From assembly GCF_000016125.1 (NCBI RefSeq), contig NC_009135.1, positions 186,001 to 250,000 on the forward strand: a DNA stretch of 64,000 nucleotides. Reading direction: 5' to 3'. Below the pieces are notes generated by a model. The model had not been told where the DNA came from. It worked only from the letters and a program-made list of their open reading frames with translations, and searched no databases. The stretch comes from Methanococcus maripaludis C5. Its GTDB lineage: Archaea > AGJL01 > Methanococci > Methanococcales > Methanococcaceae. Made by a program: the position numbers and the translations under genes. The stretch's first letter is position 1, and every line of letters starts with the position of its first letter. This document shows, piece after piece, positions 28,814-35,960 of the stretch.

Positions 28814-30160
28814 GTGTCTTCTATCAAACCTCCAGCACTCACAGAAGAAGAGCACAAAAGAGTTTCTTATGAAGCCGTAAGGAAAAGAAACCTCCTTGAA
28901 AAAATCAAGGAAAACAATCAGAAAAGACCGCCTACCCTTGCATATCCCAGAATATCACTTGATAGGGTAATGTTTTCAGTATTTTCTCATGACATTTTCA
29001 AATTTGTTTATGATAACAAATACGACCCCGCAGAAATACAGCACCGGATAAACGGTGTTTTGCAAGACCTCAAAGAAAATGGAATTGAGAATTTAGATGT
29101 CGAACTTCCAAAAAAACAGCATATGAAATACAGAAAAGATGTTTTCATAAAATACGAGCAGTTCAAACAGAATATGATTGACCATAAGGGATATTCTAAC
29201 GGTCTTCACTTCTCTTTATGCGATTTTGAAGGTGAATCTATTTTCTGGATTACTATATCGATGAGAGAACCTCATTTAGCTGTTGTATATATTAATTTCC
29301 AAAAATACTACCGCTATAAAAATAAAATCGATAAACCTGTTGGCGGATTCTTCGACACTAACTTTTTAGATATTTCTTATGATAATCGGGATAAAATATT
29401 TAATGATTTTGCAAAATTATTCCTCAGCGTAAAGAATGAGATAAAAAAGGCATATAAAAGTCTTATTTATCAACTATTCGGCTACGATTTGGAAGAAGTT
29501 GATGTTATACCCTCAACTGTGGAAATACCTCTTGAATATTTAGGAAATGACGTTTCTGAATACGAATGGCTGACAGATGAAGCTGTTTGTAAGACCGTTT
29601 TAAAATATACTGACCTTACACACACGATTTACTTTAATAAGAACTGGAAAAAGCTTTTAATTCAAATGAAGCTTTACCAAAAAGCGGCAGGAATTGCACG
29701 TTTAGAGCTTACAGTTCATAAAAATTTCGCATCTCATTATTTCTGTGAAACTGACCTCGAAACACTAAAAGACAAGATTAAAATGTGTATCGATGATGTT
29801 TTAGCATACTATGAGTTATCACTTCACGAAATAAAGCCAGTAAAACTCGACCATGACGAAATAGTCGAACAAATTGCCCTTTCCATGTCACTTGAAAAAG
29901 AACTTTTAATGACCCTGATTTATAATGACGTTGGCGAACTCACATTTTCAGCAGATAATCAAGGTTTAAGAACTCGACTTTTAAAGCGTGGATTGATTGA
30001 AAAGGGTGACAAAAGGGGAGTTTATAAAAAAACTAATCTTTTGAGCTTCTTAAAAGCCTCTCTTGGTAAATACTTTGTTTGTGAAAAATGCGGATTTTTA
30101 ATGATGAAAAAAGCTCGTGGATATGTCTGTCCAGTTTGCAGTAACAAAAAGAGTTTTTGA
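28814..30160 (+). CDS. Putative replication initiator (Rep-like) with zinc ribbon
   Basis: A 448-residue protein, the largest soluble one of the operon. The middle (IPLEYLGNDV... and KLYQKAAGIARLELTVHK near residue 290) recalls gene II/X-type and related phage or plasmid replication proteins. A C-terminal winged-helix-like region (LLMTLIYNDVGELTF to KTNLLSFL) is followed by a CxxC...CxxC zinc ribbon (CEKCGF, CPVCSN). No HUH motif is obvious to me, so the catalytic class is open. The start is GTG at 28814 with only a weak site. Confidence 0.4.
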   Translation: MSSIKPPALTEEEHKRVSYEAVRKRNLLEKIKENNQKRPPTLAYPRISLDRVMFSVFSHDIFKFVYDNKYDPAEIQHRINGVLQDLKENGIENLDVELPKKQHMKYRKDVFIKYEQFKQNMIDHKGYSNGLHFSLCDFEGESIFWITISMREPHLAVVYINFQKYYRYKNKIDKPVGGFFDTNFLDISYDNRDKIFNDFAKLFLSVKNEIKKAYKSLIYQLFGYDLEEVDVIPSTVEIPLEYLGNDVSEYEWLTDEAVCKTVLKYTDLTHTIYFNKNWKKLLIQMKLYQKAAGIARLELTVHKNFASHYFCETDLETLKDKIKMCIDDVLAYYELSLHEIKPVKLDHDEIVEQIALSMSLEKELLMTLIYNDVGELTFSADNQGLRTRLLKRGLIEKGDKRGVYKKTNLLSFLKASLGKYFVCEKCGFLMMKKARGYVCPVCSNKKSF

Positions 30161-30174
30161 AATCAAGGGATAAA

Positions 30175-30228
30175 ATGACTTTCAAACTATCAAAAGCGTT
30201 TAAAAATGTTCCATTTGTCAAAGGTTGA
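30175..30228 (+). CDS. Possible 17-residue peptide
   Basis: ATG at 30175 after AAGGGATAAA opens a 17-codon frame (MTFKLSKAFKNVPFVKG) that ends inside the ribosome site of the next gene. It is basic and amphipathic. It may be a real small peptide or only a leader that couples translation; length alone cannot decide. Confidence 0.25.
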   Translation: MTFKLSKAFKNVPFVKG

Positions 30229-30232
30229 TAAT

Positions 30233-30391
30233 ATGGACATTGAAGTTTACAGCCATATCAAAAATGGCATTTTAATTTTTGAAATCGAAATTCCTGCAAA
30301 TGACCGACTTACAAATCCAAAAATGATTATGGAAGCTGTAAGCGTTTTAAAAAGATTTGCAGAAGAAAAAAGGGAAAAAATGTTTTTTTAG
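30233..30391 (+). CDS. Unknown 52-residue element protein
   Basis: ATG at 30233 with AAAGGTTGAT upstream encodes 52 residues (MDIEVYSHIKNGILIFEIE to KREKMFF). An earlier frame start at 30206 lacks such a site. No family is recognised. It is soluble and charged, between the Rep-like gene and the next small gene. Confidence 0.45.
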   Translation: MDIEVYSHIKNGILIFEIEIPANDRLTNPKMIMEAVSVLKRFAEEKREKMFF

Positions 30392-30398
30392 GGATATA

Positions 30399-30749
30399 AT
30401 GATTGCATTTATAACAGAAATTCCAAAAAATAATCATATTTTCGAAGACAGTAGTGTGTATCATGTAAATTCTAAATTAAAAGAAATTGCAATGGATAGA
30501 ATAAAATATATGATGGATTCATGCAAATTTGATGATTCAATTGAAAATATACTTGATTCTAACAATATCGCTTATGATTCAGATGATATCGATATAACTA
30601 TTTCTGTTGGAATCGAAACAAGAAAAAGACACGTTTTAGGTCTTAGATTAGTTAAAAAATCGGGTTATATAACTTATAAAATGATTTCTCAAAATTCTTC
30701 AAAATATGATTTAAACCCGGTTGTGAGTTGGGAAGATGAAGCATTTTAA
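30399..30749 (+). CDS. Unknown 116-residue element protein
   Basis: ATG at 30399 after AGGGATATA gives 116 residues beginning MIAFITEIPKNN. The region ISVGIETRKRHVLGLRLVKK suggests a small alpha/beta fold, but I recognise no family. It overlaps the membrane-protein gene by 14 bases, which supports a shared transcript. Confidence 0.5.
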   Translation: MIAFITEIPKNNHIFEDSSVYHVNSKLKEIAMDRIKYMMDSCKFDDSIENILDSNNIAYDSDDIDITISVGIETRKRHVLGLRLVKKSGYITYKMISQNSSKYDLNPVVSWEDEAF

Positions 30750-32190
30750 AAAACTATTTTTCATCCTGCTTTTTTTAATTCCTTTCGTAAATGCAGATGA
30801 AGGAGAAGACTATTCAGATGTTTCAAGTTATGAAGCTTTAAATTCTTTTACTGATTCTTCAGGAAGTGATATTTACACGGTAGACGGCTGTGATATAGTT
30901 TCTTTTAAGTATAATACAACTACAAAAGAGCTTAACTTTGAGATTTATAACTCAAATTCTCACTCTGTTACAATGACCGCATATGATATTTATTCTAAAA
31001 GGAATACCGAGATTACTTTAGACCCCGGAAGGAACTATAAAGAATTTCACTCAGTTCAATTAAAATCGGGTCGTTTCTGTTTTGTGTTTTGGAAAGAGGG
31101 TGGAAACATGGCAATTGTAAAAGAGTTTGCAACTCCTTTAACTTTGCAGCAGAAATTCTATATTGCTTCATCAAATGCTTTAGGGTTTCTAAGTCTTCAG
31201 TCCGGTTTTTTATTTGCCTTTTTGGTAGTATTTGGACAATTAACAATTAAAGAACTGCTTTATAAAAGAATGTTAATTGATTACTGGAAACAAGGCTGTT
31301 ATGTTTTAATTTTGGGCTTTGTAGGGTTAATTGCTGCAATGCTTTCAATTAAATATGGCTTACCTTTCAGTATGTACGAAGTATTAACGATTGAAAAATG
31401 GAAATTTGTTTTAAAATTGCCGTTTTTTGATTTCTCAAACTGGAACTTGCTTTATTTAATATCTTATTTCAACTGGATATACCCATTAGCTTTAATAATC
31501 GGTTATTCGTTAGGTTTTAAGCTTTCCAAGCCCGAATACATCAACATTTGGTACATGAATTTTAAAAGTAACATGAGAGATATTAAAATCCTTCCTGTAT
31601 CTTGGGAAAGAGATATTGCTCGTGTTCGATGGGATGATGGAAAAATTAGGGTTTTGAGAATGCCACACGTAAACGCTACTAAGTATATAAATCCAATGAC
31701 TGGAAACCTTGAAGACCTTTATGAAGTTACTTCATTTGAGCTTCACGATACTGAAGAAAAAGTTTACAATGAATCAACTGCAATCAACAGGATTTTAACA
31801 TGGTTTGAAAAATTCGTTGATTGGGTAAAAGATTATTTTGGAAGGATTCACGGGGTTGTAACAATAGATTTCAGTAAAATAATGAATAAAACGGTTGCTG
31901 AATCAATATTTTTACACGATAACCTTGAAACAATTGCCGAAGAAGTTAATAACTGGGCTAAAAAGTTCTATAATGAAAAATATCAAAAATCAATTAAAGC
32001 TCAGGAGTTTACGGCTGTGGCAGTTGAGAAAATTGCAAGAGATTTAAACCCTCTCGCAATGGAAAATGCAACAGACATTCTCGGAGATATTGAAGATTTC
32101 TTTGATAAAGGAATAGACATATTCAAAAAAGATGAAAAGGATGATATTAATGAGCCTGACGGAGATGGAACTGAAAATACTGGTCAATAG
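30736..32190 (+). CDS. Signal-peptide multi-span membrane protein, candidate virion or surface protein
   Basis: A 484-residue protein with a signal peptide (MKHFKKLFFILLFLIPFVNA), an extracellular domain to about residue 135, three membrane helices near 147-172, 188-208 and 236-262, and a large cytoplasmic C-terminal part of about 220 residues ending in an acidic tail. The order of signal peptide, ectodomain and membrane helices just before a P-loop ATPase recalls minor coat or adsorption proteins of filamentous viruses, or conjugation proteins. No family is recognised, so the role is inferred. Confidence 0.5.
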   Translation: MKHFKKLFFILLFLIPFVNADEGEDYSDVSSYEALNSFTDSSGSDIYTVDGCDIVSFKYNTTTKELNFEIYNSNSHSVTMTAYDIYSKRNTEITLDPGRNYKEFHSVQLKSGRFCFVFWKEGGNMAIVKEFATPLTLQQKFYIASSNALGFLSLQSGFLFAFLVVFGQLTIKELLYKRMLIDYWKQGCYVLILGFVGLIAAMLSIKYGLPFSMYEVLTIEKWKFVLKLPFFDFSNWNLLYLISYFNWIYPLALIIGYSLGFKLSKPEYINIWYMNFKSNMRDIKILPVSWERDIARVRWDDGKIRVLRMPHVNATKYINPMTGNLEDLYEVTSFELHDTEEKVYNESTAINRILTWFEKFVDWVKDYFGRIHGVVTIDFSKIMNKTVAESIFLHDNLETIAEEVNNWAKKFYNEKYQKSIKAQEFTAVAVEKIARDLNPLAMENATDILGDIEDFFDKGIDIFKKDEKDDINEPDGDGTENTGQ

Positions 32191-32419
32191 TTTTATGTCC
32201 TTTGAATATGTTTCAAGAGATAACGATATTTTAATGTCTGCGATGGCAAAAGTGAGTAAAAAAATTAGAACAATATGGATGGCTAACCGACTTAGAAGAC
32301 TCGTTTCTTTAAAACCCGAACTTTACCCGATATATATAAAAGCAACAGGGGATAAAAACTCATTTAAGAGCTTTATTTCAGCACTTGAAAATGAAAGAAT
32401 GAAAGAGGAAACGAAATAA
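32150..32419 (+). CDS. Unknown 89-residue element protein
   Basis: ATG at 32150, after GGATGAT inside the membrane-protein gene, encodes 89 residues of mostly helical, basic sequence (MSLTEMELKILVNSFMSFEY, KKIRTIWMANRLRRL). It ends at TAA that overlaps the next ATG. No family is recognised. Confidence 0.5.
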   Translation: MSLTEMELKILVNSFMSFEYVSRDNDILMSAMAKVSKKIRTIWMANRLRRLVSLKPELYPIYIKATGDKNSFKSFISALENERMKEETK

Positions 32420-33054
32420 TGGTTAATTCGGCTTTATATGGTGAATACGATTTAAGTTTGATGAAAGAGCATACTCTTGCAAAAAGTTTAGGTTTTGATG
32501 TAGAAATTGATTTTTCAGATTCGGAAATATCTATACTTGAACTTGTAGATATGTATAAGCCCTATAATGAACATCTTTCTATCTGTATCGATGGAAAACG
32601 TGGTTCTTTTAAGACTACTCACTTAATTGCAATGCATGAAGAATGTAAAAAATTAGGTTTAAAATCCGTATTTATCAAAACAAAAGCCGACTTTGAAAAA
32701 TTAAAAGGTAGAAGGGATTTAGATATCGTATTTATTGATGATATCGCTAAATACTTCTATAAAAGGGATGGAGCAACTAAAATAAATAAAGCATTTGCGA
32801 AGATTTTGCAGATGGTAAGAACTATTGTTCCTGTTATTATTGCAACTACTCCCGATTTATCTCTTTTAGATAAAGATGGTAGGGCTTTCTTTATTGAAGC
32901 TTACGTTTTAAGAAAAGGAACTATTTCAATGATGGGTGTAAATATCGGAGTTGAAGCCCCAAATATTGAATTTTATAATGGATTTAAGGACAAAGAACAT
33001 GATACTCGGTTTAAAGAATTTGATGAACTTGTAGGTATTATTTCACAGAATTAA
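32419..33054 (+). CDS. P-loop ATPase, Zot/pI-like by layout
   Basis: A 211-residue ATPase. Walker A reads GKRGSFKTT near residues 57-65, Walker B reads DIVFIDDIAKYF near 110, and a sensor-like IIATTP is at about 150. The Walker B followed by YF(Y)KRDG is like the morphogenesis ATPases (Zot, gene I) of filamentous viruses, and such a gene closes the structural block there. It lacks the membrane helix usual in gene I proteins, and packaging or partition ATPases remain possible. Overlap by one base with the previous stop (TAATG) shows a shared transcript. Confidence 0.5.
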   Translation: MVNSALYGEYDLSLMKEHTLAKSLGFDVEIDFSDSEISILELVDMYKPYNEHLSICIDGKRGSFKTTHLIAMHEECKKLGLKSVFIKTKADFEKLKGRRDLDIVFIDDIAKYFYKRDGATKINKAFAKILQMVRTIVPVIIATTPDLSLLDKDGRAFFIEAYVLRKGTISMMGVNIGVEAPNIEFYNGFKDKEHDTRFKEFDELVGIISQN

Positions 33055-33464
33055 TTTATTCGCGTTTTTTATTTATTTTGCAATTATTTATATATTCTCG
33101 AAACAATCTATTATACGGGGATGGTCACCCAGATAAATTCGGAATATGGTTTCTAGTGGTCTTTTGAATATCGAGATGCATTTAATTATTACCGTTTAAA
33201 CTTGTTTTTTCAGTCATATATTAATTATTTCTATTTTAAACCTAGCCTGTTCTTTTTACACTTATTAATCTTTATTCTATACTTTATTCGTATTTTATCT
33301 CATAATTACTTTCTATTTTTACCTTAAAATCTTCTTCTGAGGTATGGCATGGAGTAAGTAAAACTAATTCATATTCTAAAAATTTAAAAAATAATTTACA
33401 ACTAAATCGTTGCTTTAAACATATCCAAATCAAATAAAGCGATTAATTTAAAACATTCTTAAAA

Positions 33465-33809
33465 ATAAAATCAAGTTACTTTCTATTTTTTACACGTTTC
33501 TGTAACGTTTCGGAGTTATCCCAACCCGAAGGGAATAAAATCAATCTGCCCAAAGCACAAAAATCGCCATTAGGCGACATATACCCAAAGGGTATATAAG
33601 CCATGGCTTGACCTCTGGAAATTCCTAATTTGCGTGGGCTACCGTCGAAAAACCGAACTCCCTAAAAATAAAATCAATCATCGGTTTTTCAGGTAGGTCT
33701 GAGCAGGTCAAGACCTGCGAAAGCAAATGAACCATTTGACCGGAGTGTTAAAATCCAAGCTTAATTAAATGAATTGCGACAGCAATTCTTAACTCCGATA
33801 AAATCAATC
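33465..33809 (+). repeat. Iterated ATAAAATCAATC motif
   Basis: The 12-base motif ATAAAATCAATC occurs at 33535-33546, 33668-33679 and 33798-33809, with a shorter ATAAAATCAA at 33465-33474. Spacings are 70, 133 and 130 bases. The second and fourth are followed by near-identical sequence (TGCCcAAA-GCAC and TGCCaAAAgGCAC). The third sits in the loop of a 10-bp hairpin (33647-33656 with 33681-33690). This resembles iterons of a plasmid origin. Confidence 0.6.
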
Positions 33810-33920
33810 TGCCAAAAGGCACTTTTCGAAGGGCGAAGCCCTTCCCCCGGTGTGGTAGCCCGACACCCGTGTCGGGCGTAACCCCCTGCCCCGAAGTTAT
33901 GAAGTTCCGCCCGACAGGGC
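33564..33920. repeat. Cluster of perfect hairpins
   Basis: Perfect stems read in order: TCGCC/GGCGA (33564-33577), ATATACCC/GGGTATAT (33579-33597), the 12-bp palindrome at 33598-33609, GAAAAACCGA/TCGGTTTTTC (33647-33690), GCAGGTC/GACCTGC (33703-33718), CAAATG/CATTTG (33724-33738), GAATTGC/GCAATTC (33771-33788), TGCC/GGCA (33810-33821), GAAGGGC/GCCCTTC (33828-33844), GCCCGACAC/GTGTCGGGC (33858-33877) and GCCC/GGGC (33909-33920). Confidence 0.75.
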
Positions 33921-34230
33921 TATTACTAGATAGTCATACTTTGTAAGTGAAATTAGGCGATAACTCAAAAAAAGCCCTAATTAAAAACCCTTAAAAATCA
34001 TATTGTTTTAATCGTTTAATCTGTTAAACTCTTTATTTTAAAAAAATAATCGTTCTATAAATATCCGTTTTCCTGCCGTTTTAGAGCTAACGAAGACCAT
34101 TGAATATTGTCAATGTTATAAACTTAAAATATCGTAATACTGTTTTTATCATGTATCACACGACATACATAATTATATAGTTTTTTATATCATTGTACCA
34201 TCAATCCTTTTAAAATAAAATGTGAAAACC

Positions 34231-35025
34231 ATGAAACAGGAACCTCTAGAACTCGGACTGAAAATTGAAGATGCAATTTTGGTAAATGAAAAGTTGAAAG
34301 ATTTTGTAGTTTACAAGTCTGGAAAACCAAGAATCGATTTTAAGAATAAAGAAGCAATGAAAGAATATAATATTGCAATATTAAGACATGTTTTTGGATT
34401 AGATATGGATTTTCATGAAGACGCACTCATTCCGACACCCATTAACAGATATTTATTTATAAAAAATATTTTTGATGAAAAAGAGGATATTAAAGAGGTT
34501 CTCGAGATTGGAACGGGTTCGGGAATCATCTCAATATTGATTGCAAAATATTTTGAGTGTAATGTCACTGCAACAGACACAGTTTTTGATTATTTGAAAA
34601 TTGCAGAAGAAAACATATCAAAAAATAATCTCAATTCAAAAATAAATCTGGTAGATTCAAAAGGAAAAATAATTTTTGATATTCCTGAATTAAAAAACAA
34701 AAAATTCGATTTAATTATTTCTTACCCTCCATACTATGCAGATAATTCGGTTGCATCGAAAAGAAGTTTTGGGGGAGCTTTTGCAAGTGAAGTTGAATTG
34801 ATTGGTGGTGGAAGTTACGGGGAAGTATTTTCTCAAAAAATAATTCAGGAAGGAATGAATTATTTGAATAACGGCGGAATCATTGCAATAATGTTTCCAG
34901 AAAAGCCTTTTGAGCGAAGAAAACTTGTCGAAGATAAAATTTTGGAACTTGGATTGACTCTTGAAAAATCGGAAATAACGACTGGAAAAAGAATCAGGCA
35001 CATCATAAAAGCCAAAAATGAATAA
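34231..35025 (+). CDS. METTL16/RlmF-like methyltransferase
   Basis: About 264 residues of a class I SAM-dependent methyltransferase. Motif I is VLEIGTGSGIISILIAKYF near residue 93, and the catalytic motif region reads LIISYPPYYADN near 167. Sequence before it (ALIPTPINRYLFI) and the long basic loop SKRSFGGAFASEVELIGGG match the METTL16/RlmF group, which methylates N6 of adenine in rRNA or snRNA. The usual NPPF/Y is here YPPY, a change at a catalytic residue. ATG at 34231 is preferred over GTG at 34222, which doubles as the ribosome site. It lies just right of the element. Confidence 0.72.
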   Translation: MKQEPLELGLKIEDAILVNEKLKDFVVYKSGKPRIDFKNKEAMKEYNIAILRHVFGLDMDFHEDALIPTPINRYLFIKNIFDEKEDIKEVLEIGTGSGIISILIAKYFECNVTATDTVFDYLKIAEENISKNNLNSKINLVDSKGKIIFDIPELKNKKFDLIISYPPYYADNSVASKRSFGGAFASEVELIGGGSYGEVFSQKIIQEGMNYLNNGGIIAIMFPEKPFERRKLVEDKILELGLTLEKSEITTGKRIRHIIKAKNE

Positions 35026-35048
35026 AATCGAAGAATTTATTTGTAGTT

Positions 35049-35243
35049 TTACAATATATTGTACCCCAATATTTCTATTTTTGAAAGAATTTCAAAAGAT
35101 TTATCTTTGATTCTTGGTGTGACTACCCCATATTTTTTTAAAAGCATTTCTTTTGCTTCAAAAGGATTTTCAGCTTCAACAATTTCTGTCTTTACACTAT
35201 CCTCATCGCCCGTGAAAAAAAGCTTTATTTTGTAACTTTTCAT
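35049..35243 (-). CDS. Unknown 64-residue protein
   Basis: ATG at 35243, preceded by GAGGGGGAA, encodes 64 residues (MKSYKIKLFFTGDEDSVKTE). A longer frame starts at 35285 without such a site. It has a simple alpha/beta look, IVEAENPFEAKEMLLKKYG in the middle, and no recognised family. It lies convergent with the methyltransferase. Confidence 0.5.
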   Translation of the reverse strand: MKSYKIKLFFTGDEDSVKTEIVEAENPFEAKEMLLKKYGVVTPRIKDKSFEILSKIEILGYNIL

Positions 35244-35370
35244 AAATTCCCCCTCTAAAAAACCAATAATAAATTTGTGTTTCAAATGGGTTAATGTAAT
35301 TTTTGATTGATCAAAATTAATTATTAAAAAAAGTATTTTTAGATATTTTTTAATTCTTAAATTTATTCGG

Positions 35371-35853
35371 TTATTCGCTTATTTTTTCAAGAACCAGTTT
35401 TACTGCACCATCAAGGGACGCTTTAACTTCATCAGTTAAACCAACTTCGATATCAGGCATTGTTACTCGTTTTGCTTGACATCCGATAACTGTTACATCG
35501 ATTCCAGATTCTTGTGCTTTTATTAAATAGTCTGAAAGTGGCATATCGTGTGCATCAAAGGTGTATTTGTCTATTTTTGTGAGTTCATCAGTCGAGAGTA
35601 TTTTTAGGGTTCCGGGAGGAAGCTGAAAATCAATGATATCAACAATAATTATTTTTTTAGTAACGCACTCTTCATCCATTATGGACATTAAATAGTACGG
35701 CGCTCCAGTTCCCGCATCGATTATCCCAACGTTTTCGGGAAGTTCCATCTTTTCGAGCTTTGAAATTACTTCGTATCCAAAACCATCGTCTGCAAATACT
35801 AAATTTCCGCAACCAAAAACTAAGATTTCGTATTTTAAAGAATCGGGAATCAT
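35371..35853 (-). CDS. Coenzyme F420-reducing hydrogenase maturation protease
   Basis: About 160 residues of the HycI/HyaD-type hydrogenase protease family, closest to FrcD/FrhD. The pattern FGCGNLVFADDGFGYEV, then IIDAGTGAPY and the histidine in FDAHDMPL are family signatures; Asp and His of these motifs bind the nickel of the precursor. It trims the C-terminus of the large subunit of the F420-reducing hydrogenase. GGTGATGAAT precedes ATG at 35853. It is divergent from selB; hypC is at 42862. Confidence 0.85.
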   Translation of the reverse strand: MIPDSLKYEILVFGCGNLVFADDGFGYEVISKLEKMELPENVGIIDAGTGAPYYLMSIMDEECVTKKIIIVDIIDFQLPPGTLKILSTDELTKIDKYTFDAHDMPLSDYLIKAQESGIDVTVIGCQAKRVTMPDIEVGLTDEVKASLDGAVKLVLEKISE

Positions 35854-35960
35854 ATTCATCACCAAAAAAATCAGTTCAAAATTTATTTATCCTTTTATAT
35901 CTAAGTGAATATATAATCAAGGTATATTATGTTATAGGAATCGGTATCAAGGTAATGAAA

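Larger units (their letters stand above)
22404..34140. mobile_element. Probable integrated plasmid/virus-like element
   Basis: This block sits between the mre11-rad50 operon and a methyltransferase gene. It holds a tyrosine recombinase, two paralogous winged-helix regulators, a HEPN-type gene, a putative replication protein, an AbrB-like protein, a P-loop ATPase, several orphans, and a 1.2-kb gene-free region with a GC-rich, hairpin-dense core. These genes are not housekeeping and are tightly packed in a plasmid-like way. The ends are uncertain because I found no convincing flanking direct repeat and no tRNA target. The recombinase pair at the left could instead be an older chromosomal XerA-like locus. 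Confidence 0.6.
33055..34230. other. Gene-free region with a GC-rich, hairpin-dense core
   Basis: About 1.2 kb without a gene. The first 400 bases are AT-rich, with TTACTTTCTATTTTT present at 33306 and again at 33476. The core, about 33490-33920, is far richer in G and C than the rest and packs more than nine perfect hairpins. Base composition and structure argue for an origin of replication or structured RNA rather than decayed coding sequence. The rest to 34230 is AT-rich with TATA-like strings near 34170 for the methyltransferase. Confidence 0.7.

Noticed and set aside
33120-33160. Possible 11-codon frame after the ATPase (MVTQINSEYGF)
   Set aside because: It is too short and lacks any distinct support besides a weak G-rich site.
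34078-34090. GTTTTAGAGCTAA, identical to the start of a type II CRISPR repeat
   Set aside because: It occurs once, has no repeats or spacers around it and no cas genes in the window. It is a chance match.
22270-34221. Element ends as direct repeats or a tRNA target
   Set aside because: Only short matches such as CGTAATA (near 22373 and 34131) were found; these are expected by chance in AT-rich DNA. No tRNA gene is at either end.
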